From assembly GCA_018398575.1 (NCBI GenBank), contig JAGTXZ010000021.1:558001-622000 (forward strand): a stretch of 64,000 nt of DNA, read 5' to 3'. Numbering within the stretch: position 1 is the first letter of the stretch; each line of letters starts with the position of its first letter. This document shows positions 1 through 12,207 of the stretch, piece by piece. The notes beneath the pieces were generated by a model that was not told where the DNA came from, did no database searches, and was given only the letters and a program-made list of their open reading frames with translations. Made by a program: the position numbers and the translations under genes. Source of the DNA: Ampelomyces quisqualis (lineage: Eukaryota; Ascomycota; Dothideomycetes; Pleosporales; Phaeosphaeriaceae).

Positions 1-2600
1 TAATACCAAAACCTATAGTTTCTGGTAGCTAAGAAAGATAAAGGATATTAGCTTATTAACAACGCGCAAAAGATTAACAAGGTTACAATTTGTAACGTAA
101 ACCTACTACCTAATCTAGATAAATTTGTAGAAGATTTTGCTAGTTGCGTAATTATAAGCTTGCTTGATTTCTTTTTAGAACACAACTAAGTAGAGCTGCA
201 CAAGGACTCCTAAGATATAATAGCGTTCTATACACCTATTAGACTAGTACGCTAGTGCACACTACCTATAGATATAACAAATTCTATTGCTAAATTTGTA
301 CGCGTTATAACTAAAATATGCTAAGATTACATTTTAGAGCGCTGTAGACCTTACCTAGATAACGTTTGCATTAAGAGACTAAAGTCCTACTATAACAGAA
401 CAGAGATTAAACTAGGTATTAGAAAGTATGTTACAGAGCATCTCTACAATATAGACGCTATTCTAGCAGACATTAAGCGCGCAGGGGCTATAATATTAGG
501 CTACAAATTAGACTTCTGTTATACATCTATAATTGTAGTAAGCTATTGTGTTAACGCTGCTAGCTAACATCTTAACTACAAGAAAATTAAGAAGATACTC
601 TTCTAGCTGCTCTGCAGAGACTAAAAAGACGTTTAAATGTTTATTAGCATATGCGTGTATTATAGAGTATAGATTAAGCATTTTAGCATTATTTTAGAAC
701 TGCTATTCTACCTGCTACGCAAAAATGCGCCCTTTAAGTAGTCCTTAGAACAGCAGAGCGCAATAGATAAATTGAAGCGCGCGCTATATTCTACGCTAGT
801 GCTTATTTCTATCTCTTATAACAAGCTGTTACTTCTAATTATTATGTCTATTAATAGTAGTTAAAAGGGTTAGGGCGCAGTTCTTATACAGCTAGATCTA
901 AAGGGTTATTAGCACCCTATCTAGTACAAAAGTAGAGTTTAGTCTAAGTCTAAACAAAATTAAGACTTAGAAAAACACAAATGTAAAGCCTTACTCCTAG
1001 CGCTAAAGAAGTTTTAGACCTACTTATACAGAGTAGAGTTTGTTGTAGAAACAGACGTAAAGACGCTAGTTGCACAGCTTTAGTAAAGTGTAACTAACTT
1101 GCTAAGAGCTCTTATTACGCAGTAGCTAGCGCTCCTTAACATATAGGAATTTAACATAGTCTATATCAAAGGCAAGAGAAACGTAGTAGCTAACGCCCTT
1201 TTAAGAAGACCTAAGAAACTAGAGTAAGAGCTACCTAATAAGCTAGAGAAAGATATTAAGGACTTTATTAACGCTTATTTAAATTTGGTATAGCTTGCTA
1301 TTGCTATATACCTGCGCGCAGCTAACCTATATTATAGCAGCTGTAAAGCTAATCTTAGCTTTAAAGACTAACTATTAGATAAAGCCTATAACAAAGAATC
1401 TTAGGCTTAGGCTTATTGGATTCTATTCTACTGTTAGCCTAATAGTCTTTTAAGAGCCAAAATAAAAAAATTTACAAGGAGAGCACTTAAATTAACAGTA
1501 AGGGAAAGGTATCTGTTCTTAATACTAACTAGAGGGCGCCTGCTGCAGCAAATTGTAGACAAACCTAATAAACGTTTAGCTATTATTAAAGCTATACATA
1601 ATAAAGCAGGATACTATAGGAAGGAAGGTACATAGCGCAAAGTTTAGGCGCGTTATTATTAGAAAGGACAATATAAGGATATTAAGTCTTACGTTAAGTT
1701 ATGCCTAGAGTGTTAAGTACATGCCTTAGCAATAGTTTAAGAGAAACTCTAGCTAATAACTTCTCTAACAATGCTCTTTGGCTAGATATCTATAGACGTA
1801 GTCTATATGCCCTTAGCTAGAGGCAAGAAGTTCTTTGTAGTAGCCTAATGCACTACAACGCAGTAGGCTAAAGCTAAAGCCCTATTAAACGCAGACTTAG
1901 CATTTATTGTTAAGTTTCTAGAAAGAAAAGTCTTCTACTAATAGAGCCTACTACTTAAAATTTCAGTTAATAGAGAGCCTAAAAACAAGCATCTACTAAT
2001 TAACTTGCAACAGTAATTTAAAATCTATAGAGTAGTAGCTAGCGCCTATTATCTACAAGGTTAAGGCTTAATTAAACAAGGACACGCGCTAATAGTAGAT
2101 GCCTTAAAGAAGCTTAGCAGGATATAGGTTAACTACTTAGACTGCGTTCTATAGGCTGATTAGACTAGTGTTAAGCGTATAACTAGAGAGACTCTAGCGT
2201 TTCTTACATATAGTCGCAAGCACGTACTGCCTATTGAATTGTGTATACTAACCTAGCAGACCTTGCTCTAGAAAGAAGTAACTGATACTGCTTTGCTCCT
2301 AGCTATAAGGGCTTATTAATTTAAAAAGAGAGATATTAGGTTACAAGAATCTATTGCTAGAATAGTCTAACTAAGAAATAACAACAAGAACTACTTTAAT
2401 AAGAATAGAGTTACTAGAGTAGATAAACTAAAGGTTAGCAACTTGGTTCTACTTAAAGATTCCTACTACAACAACAACTAATTAGTGCTTAGCAAGTTCC
2501 TTCTAAAGTAGCAGAAGCTATTTAGAATATATAAAGTTAGAGAGAAGAGGTAGTATAACCTTAAGGAGCTTAATAGAGCACTGTTTTAAAGCTACACGCT
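1..2600 (+). mobile_element. Ty3/Gypsy retrotransposon remnant (RT, RNase H, integrase), RIP-degraded, 5' end outside window
   Basis: Reading the plus strand through its many stops gives the end of a Gypsy polyprotein. About 1-560 is reverse transcriptase, including a PYLDN block where family members have FLDD. About 840-1,240 is RNase H, including VVETDVKTLVAQL and a YIKGKRNVVANAL block. About 1,500-2,570 is integrase with its HHCC-like start and core. Stops are mainly TAG or TAA where the family has Gln or Trp codons, as expected from CpA to TpA on either strand. The second catalytic Asp of the RT has become Asn by the same kind of change. No LTR was recognised for this copy, so its right end is approximate. 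It is inactive by inspection. Family assignment is firm; clade is not. Confidence 0.85.
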
Positions 2601-4843
2601 AGGCAACAGGTTAAAGAAGTTCTATTAGCGCACAGAAATAGAACTAAAGCTTATTAACAAGAACCTATCTACTAATAAGACTAAAGACTAGGCGCTCTCT
2701 AGCTATAGGTAGGACATCCTACAACTGGTAGGAGAATTAGTAGCGCGCTAGTGTTCTAAGAGGCTTAAGAACGCTACTAAGGTAGATAAGAATAAAAATT
2801 TAGATTTAGAATAATTAGCAGAGACGCGCTAAAGAGCTGTTAGAGTGCGCATTATTAAAAACCTAAACTTTAACAGATCTAAATACAAAGTTGTTAGAAT
2901 AGCTTTAAAGTATCTACAAGAACAAAAATAGATAGTAAAGAAAGGTACATAACAGACACAGTTTATAATAATCCTACTAGCTATCTAAAGTAACACTATT
3001 AAAATAAGCTTATACATTTACTATTCAGAAGCTATATTAGCGCTACGCTACAAGGTATGTAAGCCTAAACTTCTAAATATACTAAAGCTTTAGAAGAAGC
3101 AGTAGCATTATTACTAGCATTAACAAGTATATTAACGTTAACCTCTATCTTATCCCTATTATTAACATTATTCTTAGCAACAGTATCTATAGACTTACTA
3201 GCCTTATCTTTAGATCTAGATTTAGAATCTAGTTTAACAGCCTAACTAGGATTAAAATTAGAGTTACTATTATTAGAAAGCTCTAGCAACTCTTTAGTTA
3301 CGCAAGACTTTCTACTATAATAGCTCTTGTTATTAGCTATATTGCGCAGCAGCCTACTCTAAACAAACAAACTCTAATTAAACCTTACAGTAGCCTAGCA
3401 GGTTAAAACAAGAAACTAAGATTAAGACGCATATTTCCTAACACTCTATGCAGTAGAAATAGGCAGCGTTAGCAGGATGTTGCAAGCGTCTAGGCTATTT
3501 TAATCTACAGATTGCTTTAAATTACCTAAGTTACTACAATGTTAGCGCAATTCCAAATAAGGTTCTAGAAAAAAGAGTTTCTAAACAGAACTTAGCAACT
3601 TACCTATGTAAGAACAAGCCTAAAAGCCTATATTATAGAAGTAGTTGGTGCAAGCACTATAGAGCAGCTGCTTACTATTATAGACAACACTATAACACTT
3701 GCTAAAAGCATATTTACAATTACTTTTTACGCAACAGCTACAAGGCTAAACGTTATACTAGCTAGAGTCTAGGTATGTGTAAGTAGACTAACTGTAATAT
3801 AGAATAAGTGCAGCTAAATCGTCCTTAAGAAAGTTATAGCCTATGCCTAAGCAAAAGTAATCCTTAACTAAGATTCTATTAGTCTTTATATTAAAGGAGT
3901 TAAACTAGATAGCTAGCATATATCTACCCTCTTCTATAAGCTTAGAAGATAGGGCGCAGTTAACAAGCAGCAGGGAAAGGCTTCTTCTATTAGTTTTAAC
4001 CTTAAAAAGTATGTGCTAAAGCTAAGTAATAACCTTAATAGTTATTTAGCTAGACAACATTACCTTAACTACAAATAAATTAGCCTAAATTAGCTAACAA
4101 GTTATTTAAATACTGCTTACGCTAGTTATAGATAGCATTATAAGGAGAAGTAACCTTCTTATAGATGTACAGCTTAAAAGTCTTATTACTATAATAACTA
4201 GGGAAGATTAGCTTTACAGAAGATATCTAAGCAACAGACTAAGGAGTAGGCAGAGAGGCTATTAGAGTTAGCGTGCGATGCTGCGCGATCTAGGCTTAAA
4301 GCTTGCTATTACCTATGCTCTAAGTCTTAGCTAGCTTACTGCAAGCCTAAGGAGTTGTTAAAACTTTAATAGATAACTTAGAAAAGCCTAAGTTGTTGTT
4401 AGAAAAGCCTAGATTGCTGTTAAGGAAGCCTAGGCTATTATTAGAGAAACTAGGCAAAGCCCTAGAGATTAACTGTGCTACATTATAGAACTTATTACTA
4501 GACTCTAAAGCAATAGTAATAGGTAAGTATAATAGACGCAGAACAGAACTGCGTAGGCAAGGATTTTGGAGCGACGCGTGTTTAAGCTGCTAAAGAAGCT
4601 TATTAATTGTAGCTAGAGCAGCAGCGTTAGGCAGGGGCAGTAGAAGAGTTGTTAGAAGAGTTTAGAGAGCAGGCAAAATTCTCTTAGCAACCTTAGGCTT
4701 AGTAGACAGCTTTCTAAATAGCAGCAGCTTAGGCAACAGCCTATACACTACAGCTAAAGCCTTAGCAGCCTTGCTAGACAAAGAGAGAGTAAAAGAGTGC
4801 TATAGGCTACTCTTAGGACTAGGCTATTACTTACAAGGAGATT
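2601..4843. other. AT-rich RIP-degraded DNA between two retrotransposons, no intact gene
   Basis: This stretch continues the AT-rich, TpA-rich composition of its neighbours and has no open frame of useful length. It may contain the 3' untranslated part of the left element and another degraded element. A short run of 21 bp coding-length repeats lies at 4,379-4,461. I could not assign a family. Confidence 0.6.
4379..4461. repeat. Four imperfect 21 bp tandem repeats
   Basis: Four consecutive units begin near 4,379, 4,400, 4,421 and 4,442. Each contains a variant of GAAAAGCCTAAG followed by a TTGTTGT-like tail. The last unit is one base shorter. The period of 21 bp equals seven codons, so this may be a relic of a repeated peptide in a degraded transposon protein. 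The units differ mostly by C/T or A/G transitions. Confidence 0.6.
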
Positions 4844-4848
4844 AAGGA
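4844..4848. repeat. Target-site duplication (left), AAGGA
   Basis: AAGGA directly precedes the 5' LTR and occurs again directly after the 3' LTR at 11,945-11,949. A 5 bp duplication is usual for Ty3/Gypsy integration and confirms both element ends. Confidence 0.85.
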
Positions 4849-5147
4849 TGTAACAAGTACATGCAAACACATGTTACATCTGATACCTTATAAAGGCTTA
4901 GTAACAGATTATGTAGAGAGCTAGCAGATTAGGACCAAAAGCGCTCTAACAGCGCTCTAACTCAGCTGCTACGCCTACTATAAATATAAGCCTATAGCAT
5001 AGATAGAGGACAAGTTTCTCTTATCCTTCTGTACAAGACCTATAGGTGTATAGCTAATCTAGAATCTCTGCTACAACACGCACTCCTATATGCCTCTGAT
5101 ACGTATCTAATTTAATTCTAATAGCTATACCTACTTGCGTTGTTACA
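4849..5147 (+). repeat. 5' long terminal repeat
   Basis: The 299 bp repeat starts TGTAACAAG and ends GTTGTTACA, so it has TG...CA ends and short terminal inverted repeats (TGTAAC/GTTACA). It matches 11,646-11,944 over its whole length without visible indels. Confidence 0.93.
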
Positions 5148-5399
5148 TTACAAGAGAAACTTTATTCTGCTAGTAATAGCATTTAGATAATATTGCTATT
5201 TACTTTTAAAAAGATTGCGTTAAAACGTCTAGAACCTTATCTGAATTAGATCTGTTTGCGACCTCAAATCTATTAAACACAGTTAGGATCCCTTAGATCT
5301 TCTAGCAACTAAAGCCTTTAGGTTTAGATCTTCTTATTAACATAATAGTTAGGATTACTTTAGAAAAGTTGCGTTTAGCACTACAATAGAAACTTAGAG

Positions 5400-6660
5400 A
5401 CTATTAATAACCTAGGAGTATTAGAGGCAACGCTAATAACTCCCCCTAAAGAACTAACTCTAGGAGCCTTCTCTTAAGACAACTCTATATTAACTGTAAC
5501 AACCTAGCAACAGAGTGCTAAAGCAAAAAAGACAGACACTAAGAAACCCCTTTAGCCTAGAGCTGCACTAAATCTAACTTTTGTCTAAATAAAGGTTAAT
5601 TAATTACAACAAGATTTGAAACAGGCGTTAGCAGAAATTAATTCCCTTAAGAAAGGACTAACTCTGTTAGTAGGACTAGACAAGCCTCTACCTACTACTA
5701 AATTACTCTAGAACAATTCTGCACTCTGCTGTTTATTTAACAGCTCTACATCTAAGTACTTATATTGCTATAAGAGCTCTTGCTAACTTTAACAATCTAA
5801 GAAAACGCCTAATATAGACAATCTTAGCAATAGAAAAGATCTTACCTTCTGCTAATAGCAGGCTTTAATCTAAGATTAACTTAAAATTAACTTAGATTAC
5901 TATTAGACTAAAAGACAACGCATAGCCTTAGTATAGAGCTACACTACAAGATTAGCTAAGGGCTATCTTAAGCTACAATATTTATTAGATACTAATTAAG
6001 AGCAATTCTAGAACGCTAAGCAAATAGTTAAGCTACTTAAGTCCTATTTTATTACAGGCAACAAGGTAGCTAAAAGCTGTGCAGCGTTTAATTAATTGCA
6101 GATAACAAAGAAGGAAACGTTCCCTTTGTTTAAAGCTAAGTTTTTAAGTTCTGTAGTTAAGAGACAAGTACTTCCTTTAGAGTAGTTTTACTACTTGTAG
6201 ACTAAGATTACGCTAGGGTTGCGAGCCCCTAACCTAAGATTCAGGCACTAATAGAAGAACTTATTTAATTAGATAGTAGAACACCTTACTGCATACAATA
6301 TAGAGTAAAAGAATAACTCTACACTAAGCATAACACTAGCTACTGCTAAGTTGCTAATTAGGTTAGCTCTACAACAGAATTTAGAGCTAAATTAGACTAC
6401 TACTACTAACGCTCTAACAAATTCTGCGCTAGCCTATTAATCTATAACAGTGCGTCTTTCTATAAAGACTCCTAAGCTAGAATAACAGAAGACTCCTAGT
6501 AGTTGTTACAATTGCAGTAAGCTAGGACACTACTCTAGTAACTGCACAAAGCCTTATATGCGTTAGATTAAAGCTGTAGAAGTAGATAAGTATAAAGATG
6601 CTTAAGAGCAACCTAATTAGAAGGTGTATTGTACAAGAAACAGAAGCGCCTAGGAAGACA
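5400..6660 (+). pseudogene. Degraded gag of the chromovirus, with CCHC zinc knuckle
   Basis: The plus-strand frame, read through stops, gives a Gag-like protein. Near its end it has a C-x2-C-x4-H-x4-C knuckle encoded at 6,504-6,545 (reads CYNCSKLGHYSSNC). That motif binds the element RNA in retrotransposon Gag proteins. All four metal ligands survive while the flanks contain stops. Boundaries are approximate. Confidence 0.75.
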
Positions 6661-6699
6661 CTTCTTTCTAAGCCTAAGCTGTTACAATCTATCCTACCT

Positions 6700-9600
6700 T
6701 AACCTTTCCTATTTGTTTTGCAGTCTTTATTTTCTTATGCCTACGCTTCTTTACAACTAAGGCCTTAGCTTATGCCTTAATACTCTTGTTAACACTAGTG
6801 CTTAAGGTTTTCTATTTTTAAATTTACAAATTGTTTTATCTGTTTCTAAAGCCTTGTAGCAACCTATCTAGAAGCTTCTCTTTTAGGTTTAAGTACGCAG
6901 CTTTAAGGATTAGATTACTTCTTTAGTTACTTAATATATTTAACTACACTTAAATATTAATAGCTAAAAGATTTTAAACTGTCTATTTCTTATTCTTAAT
7001 CTTAGGTCTTAGGATTGTATACTTGGCCTCTAATAGTTAAGATAATTTAAGATTTAATTAGACATAGATAGGTTATAGTTTATTTAGCTATCTAAGTACC
7101 CCTGTTCCTACAATCTTTTACCTTCTATTTCTACTGTTCTACATTAAGCTATAGTGCTAGCTGCTGTCTATCTTAATATGCAACAACGCAACGCTTTATA
7201 GAAGAAAGAAGACTATTGTATCTAAAACAGTCCTTACTGTTCTTCTTCTTCTATTTATTGTATTAAGGGATGCTTAAAGCTCCTATTAGCCTAAAAAATC
7301 TTAGAGATCTCTTATACCCTAACTAAGCAAAACCGCTTAGAGTCTAAACTCTTTCTAACTACCTGTATTGCTCTTATTTCTGCTAATGCATTCTACTTTA
7401 TTATAAAGAAGCTCTAAAATAAGTCCTTTACAACCAGCCTATATAAGATTAACAGGATCCTTGCCTCTAAGGACAACGCAGCCAATTAACGCCAATTAGA
7501 TAAGTAATTACCTGCCTGTTACTCCTAGTATTAGGATGTATTTAGTAAGTTAGTAGCTGATTAATTGCCTTCTTACTGTCTGTATAATTACAAGATTGTC
7601 CTTAAAGAACTATTACTAAATGCGTTTAGTCCCCTGTACAAGCAGAATTAGAAAGAGCTTAAAGCTACTAAGGCCTACGTCTAGGAATACCTTTAGAAGA
7701 GTTTTATTAAAGCTAGCTAAAGCCCTTTTGCTTTACCTATTCTCTGTGTACGCAAACCAAATAGAGATATACGCATCTGTGTAGACTACTAGAAGATTAA
7801 CGCTCTTACGCGCAAGGACGTCTATTTAATCTCTTGTATTAATAAGCTACTATTACGTCTTTCTAAAGCTAAGATCTTTACTAAGTTTAACATCTAGGCT
7901 GCCTTTAATAAAATTTGTATAGATCTTAACTCTAAAGAGTATACTACCTTTTAGACCTGTTATAGTATATATAAGTATAAGGTTCTTCTTTTTAGCTTGT
8001 GCAATAGGCTAGCAACGTATTAGCGCTACATAAATAATGTACTAATTAATTATCTTAATAATTTCTGCATTGCGTATTTTAATAACATCCTAATTTACTT
8101 AGAGGATATAAACTTACATTAAGAACACGTCTAAAAAGTCCTAGAGCGCCTACGTACTGCAGGACTCTAAGTAGACATTTAGAAGAGTAAATTCTATGTA
8201 ACCTGTACAAAGTATTTAGGTTACGTTTTAACAAACTAGGGCACTAAAGTTAACTCTAACAAGGTAGAAGCACTCTGAAACTAGGCTAAACCTACTACAG
8301 TTACTAGCGTTAAGTTATTTCTTAGTTTCGCTAGTTTCTATTAACAATTTATTAAGGATTTCTCCTGTGTAGCTAAACTAATCCTAAAGCTTTAAAGTCC
8401 CTCTACATTGTTTAAATAGACTATAGACTGCTAACAGGCTTTTAATTAGATTAAAGCCTTACTTCTAGCTATTCCTACGCTATCTTATTTCTATCTTAAG
8501 TATAATACAAAGTTAGAAACTAACGCGTTAGATAGAGTAATAGCAGGAGTACTTTCCTAGAAGCACCTTAACAACAAGTAGTATCTTGTAGCCTTCTACA
8601 GTTACGCCCTATCTAGGGCTAAGCTTAATTAGAAAATATATAACAAAGAACTTTTTGCTATTCTAAAAGCGTTTAAGAAGTAGAGAGCTAAACTTACCTC
8701 TATACAGAGTTAAATCTAGGTGTATTTAGATTACTGCTCCTTAGAATACTTTATAACTACTAAGGTTCTTAATGCACGTTAAGCACAATAGGTAGAGATT
8801 ATTGCTTCTTTTAATTTTTACATTAAGTACACGCCTAGCAAGCTTAACAAGCAAGCTAATATCCTAAGCTAAAGGGAACAAGACGTTAGTAAGGTTAAGG
8901 CTGCCTAACAAGACAACAGATCCTGTGTACTTTTAGGACCTAAACGCCTAAACTCTCTAGTTAACTCTAAACTAGCTTAGAACTACGTCTGTAACTAGCT
9001 AGAGATTAATGTTTTAGCTATTTTAGTCTAATCTATTAGTGCTCCCCTAAATCTTAACTTGTTAGAACTAATTAAAGCTCTGTTAGCAGAGAATTGCTGC
9101 TTCTTTAAGGAAGAACGCTTTACGCTACTACAGCTGTATTATGTCTAAGAAGGACTACTGCTGTATTACTTACGCCTATGTGTACCTAGAGATTTCTCTT
9201 TGTGCACCTAACTAATTAGAGAAGCTTATAATTAGGTATCTACTGCCTACCTAAGCGCTATAAAGACGTATTAGCTCTTGGCTTAGCAATACTACTAGAA
9301 AGGCATAGAGGCTATATGCAAACGCTATGTACAAAACTGCGTTTCCTGTTAAAGATCTTATCTGAGACAGCTCTAATCCTAAGGGTTCCTCTATCTATTA
9401 CTAATTTTTAACAGGCTTATGTAGTATTTGTGTATAGATTTTAAGACATTTCTAACTAATTAGCATAGCTATAATTAAATTATAGTTATTATTAATCGCC
9501 TATTAAAGCAAGCTATCTCTATTCTGTGTTACAAGACTATTAACGCCTAGGAAATAGCTTATTTGTTTATCTAATAGGTATACTAATTTGGCTACACGCC

Positions 9601-10500
9601 TAAAAGTATAGTGTCTAACTGCAGCCTCTAGTTTATATCTTAATTCTAGTCTAAGTTCTGCAAGATCTTAGGCGTGCAAATTAAGCTTTTTACAGCCTAC
9701 TATAAACAAACTAATAGACAAACTAAGATTATAAACAAGTATATTAATTAACAACTAAGGCTCTTTATATCCTACTACTAGGACAACTAGAGCAACCTTT
9801 TGCTAATAATTAATTAAGCTTAAGCTACACTACTGCACTCTGCAATTAGTATAGCACTGTACTAGCTCTTGTTTAGATCTAAACTACAACAGAGCTAGGA
9901 TTAGGTATTATCCCCTTTAAAACATAAAGATGTAAACGTTAAAGATGCCTTAAGCTTAGCTACCTGCATGCATAAAGCCTAGCACATAGCTAAAGACAAT
10001 ATAGAGAAGGCGCAGTAACAAATAGCTACTAAAGTAAATAAACATTGTTAACCTGTTAATTAGGCAGTAGGTAACAAGGTTTACCTCTTAACCTAAAACC
10101 TATCTGTTACCTGCCTAAGTTGCAAACTCGCTAAATTGTAGGAAGGCCCTTTTAAAGTTCTAGAACAAGTTAGCTATTTATTTTAACTAAAGCTACCTAA
10201 AGAATCTAAGATTTATAACGTGTTTACTCTAGATGTCCTCTGCAAGAACCCTAACAACCCCCTACCTAGTTAGCTAAGCCTAAACTTATCTAGTATCCTA
10301 ATTTAAGGCGTTAAAGAATAAGAAGTTAAAGAGATCCTAGCTAGCAAGCTATACTGCTCTATTCTAAAGTATTGTGTAAAATAAGTAGGCTATAATCTTA
10401 ACTCTACTTAGTACAATGCCTTAAACTTTATAGGCGCTCTACACATGTTGCGAGCGTTCTATAAACGCTATCTAAAACAGCTAGAACCCTTATAAGTGTT
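6700..10500 (+). pseudogene. Degraded pol of the chromovirus: protease region, RT, RNase H, integrase, chromodomain
   Basis: Recognisable RT starts near 7,700 (FVRKPN-like LCVRKPNRDIRICVDY block). It continues through the catalytic block near 8,074, which reads YFNNILIYLED instead of the YxDD form. Both Asp to Asn changes fit TpG to TpA, the opposite-strand footprint of RIP. RNase H and integrase follow. The end, about 10,305-10,496, reads as a chromodomain (EVKEILASKLYCSILKYCVK, then a VGYN block), which in chromoviruses targets integration to heterochromatin. Many stops interrupt the frame. Clade assignment rests on the chromodomain. Confidence 0.85.
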
Positions 10501-10619
10501 AGCTAAGTAGATTACAGCATAGAAAAAAGGAGTTAAAGATCTTACAGCATTGCAAGACAATTATATTAAGGAAATTAAACTTAATATTGCAACTACTACA
10601 CTAGTAAGTAACAGCTATT

Positions 10620-11322
10620 AACAATAAGAGTCTTACTCTTCTATTAGATCTAATAGTAGACTGTTGTTGCTACTAGTAGGACGTTCTTAATTGTCTAAAT
10701 CTCTAGGTGCAGACACTAACGTACTACCTAGTAGTCCTCTGTTCTAGCTCTGCTTGCTGCAAGTACTAGCCTTTTGCGCTGCCTTTTGCGCCTTCTCCTG
10801 CTCTGCTAACTAATTAGCCCTAGATACTATTATAACATCTACTAGCTAAGCAACTACACTAGTTAACCTAGCTGTGCTTTTTCTAAGCAACCTAACCTTC
10901 TTAGCTATTACCCTAACCTCTCTAGCTAGCTCCTCTCTTTAGTAATAAGCGCTAACTAACAAGTTAGCGTTATTTATGTTAGCTACTTATGCAGTGCTTA
11001 CTTGCACAATAGTAGCTAACTAAAATACTGCCTTCTTAACAGCAGCCTCTTGCTCTAATACTACCTTATTAGACTTGTCTCTACCTAAGGCAGCAAACCT
11101 GCAGTTAAGGGCCTTAGAGAGGCTATTATACTCTTAGCCTACATATAGAGAAACTAGGCAACACTTCTTATTTAAGAGTGTGCAATAAGCACACTTCTTA
11201 GATACGTCTAAATAGAATCTAAACTTAATATTAAAATAGCTGTAGGCAAAAGCCCTTGCAGCCTGTAGGTAAACAACCTAATAGGCTAGGAGATAAGCTC
11301 TAGGAGGGACAGGAATAGGCAT
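10620..11322 (-). pseudogene. Antisense reading frame inside the retrotransposon with a Cys cluster
   Basis: On the minus strand an ATG at 11,322 starts a frame that can be followed for over 200 codons, with stops only as TAG or TAA (candidate former Trp or Gln codons). It begins MPIPVPPRAYLLAY. It contains a C-x2-C-x6-C-C cluster (CAYCTLLNKKCC), then a long Ala, Lys and Glu-rich helical or coiled-coil part (LAEQEKAQKAAQKA). It lies between the chromodomain end of pol and the 3' LTR, opposite to pol. I recall similar small Cys-containing hypothetical proteins linked to fungal retroelements, but the function is unknown to me. It could be a captured gene or an element-encoded accessory or antisense protein. 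Confidence 0.6.
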
Positions 11323-11645
11323 TATGTGTATCTACTATACAGTTAGCTAGTAATTAAGAAAGGACAAGGCTTAGATAGCTTTAGGTATACAAACGTAAGG
11401 GGGAGAGTATAGAGAAGTAGTATACTAGAGGGCTAGCCTTATATATATGCTTAAAAAGCTTAAGGTAAAGTTAGGAACGTTAAACGCGCTAGCGCGCTAA
11501 TTAAAACAATAACAAATAGCTACTTTACGTTATCTTAAAATAAACTTAAGGTAAATAAGAGTTTACAACAATTTAGAAAAGTATCTAAAACAATACTAAT
11601 ACAAACCTAATTAATAGAGACTATTAATTTTAAGAAGGGGGGTAA

Positions 11646-11944
11646 TGTAACAAGCATATGCAAACACATGTTATATCTAATACTTTATAAAAGCTTAGTA
11701 ACAGATTATGTAGAGAGCTAGTAGATTAGGACTAAAAGCGCTCTAACAGCGCTCTAACTCAGCTGCTACGCCTACTATAAATATAAGCCTATAGCATAGA
11801 TAGAGGACAAGTTTCTCTTGTCCTTTTGTACAAGACCTATAGGTGTATAGCTAATCTAGAATCTCTGCTACAACACGCACTCCTATATGCCTCTAATACG
11901 TATCTGATTTGATTCTAATAGCTGTACCTACCTGCGTTGTTACA
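11646..11944 (+). repeat. 3' long terminal repeat
   Basis: 299 bp, starting TGTAACAAG and ending GTTGTTACA, same length as the 5' copy. Compared over the first 60 bases the two copies differ only by C/T and A/G transitions. Confidence 0.93.
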
Positions 11945-11949
11945 AAGGA
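11945..11949. repeat. Target-site duplication (right), AAGGA
   Basis: Second copy of the AAGGA pentamer, immediately after the 3' LTR end. Confidence 0.85.
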
Positions 11950-12207
11950 GTAGGTAGAGGCAGCGTTAGGCGCAGCAGGAAACAAATAAGCAGGCAATGT
12001 TAAGCAGCAGCGTAGAAATCTATGCTAAGTAAGGTAATTAACAGGCTTAGAAAGATAGTGTAAGAGTCTAGAAGCAAAGGTAAAGTAGAGTTTTAATAAA
12101 AGCCTAGGTAACGCGCAGTTAAAACAACGCGCTTAACAACGCGCTAGTTAAGTAAGAGAAAAACAACAAATAGCAGTAACAGAGCATTAATTAATTAGAA
12201 AATTAGA

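Larger units (their letters stand above)
4849..11944 (+). mobile_element. Complete Ty3/Gypsy chromovirus LTR retrotransposon, 7,096 bp, RIP-inactivated
   Basis: The element is bounded by two 299 bp direct LTRs and by AAGGA target duplications. Internal plus-strand order is gag with a CCHC knuckle (about 6,504-6,545), RT (about 7,700-8,280), RNase H, integrase, and a chromodomain-like segment (about 10,305-10,496). This is the classic chromovirus order. An additional antisense reading frame lies between pol and the 3' LTR. The two LTRs are the same length and the differences I checked in their first part are all transitions. The copy therefore looks like a fairly recent insertion mutated by RIP rather than by slow decay. 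It has no intact frames and cannot move by itself. Confidence 0.92.
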
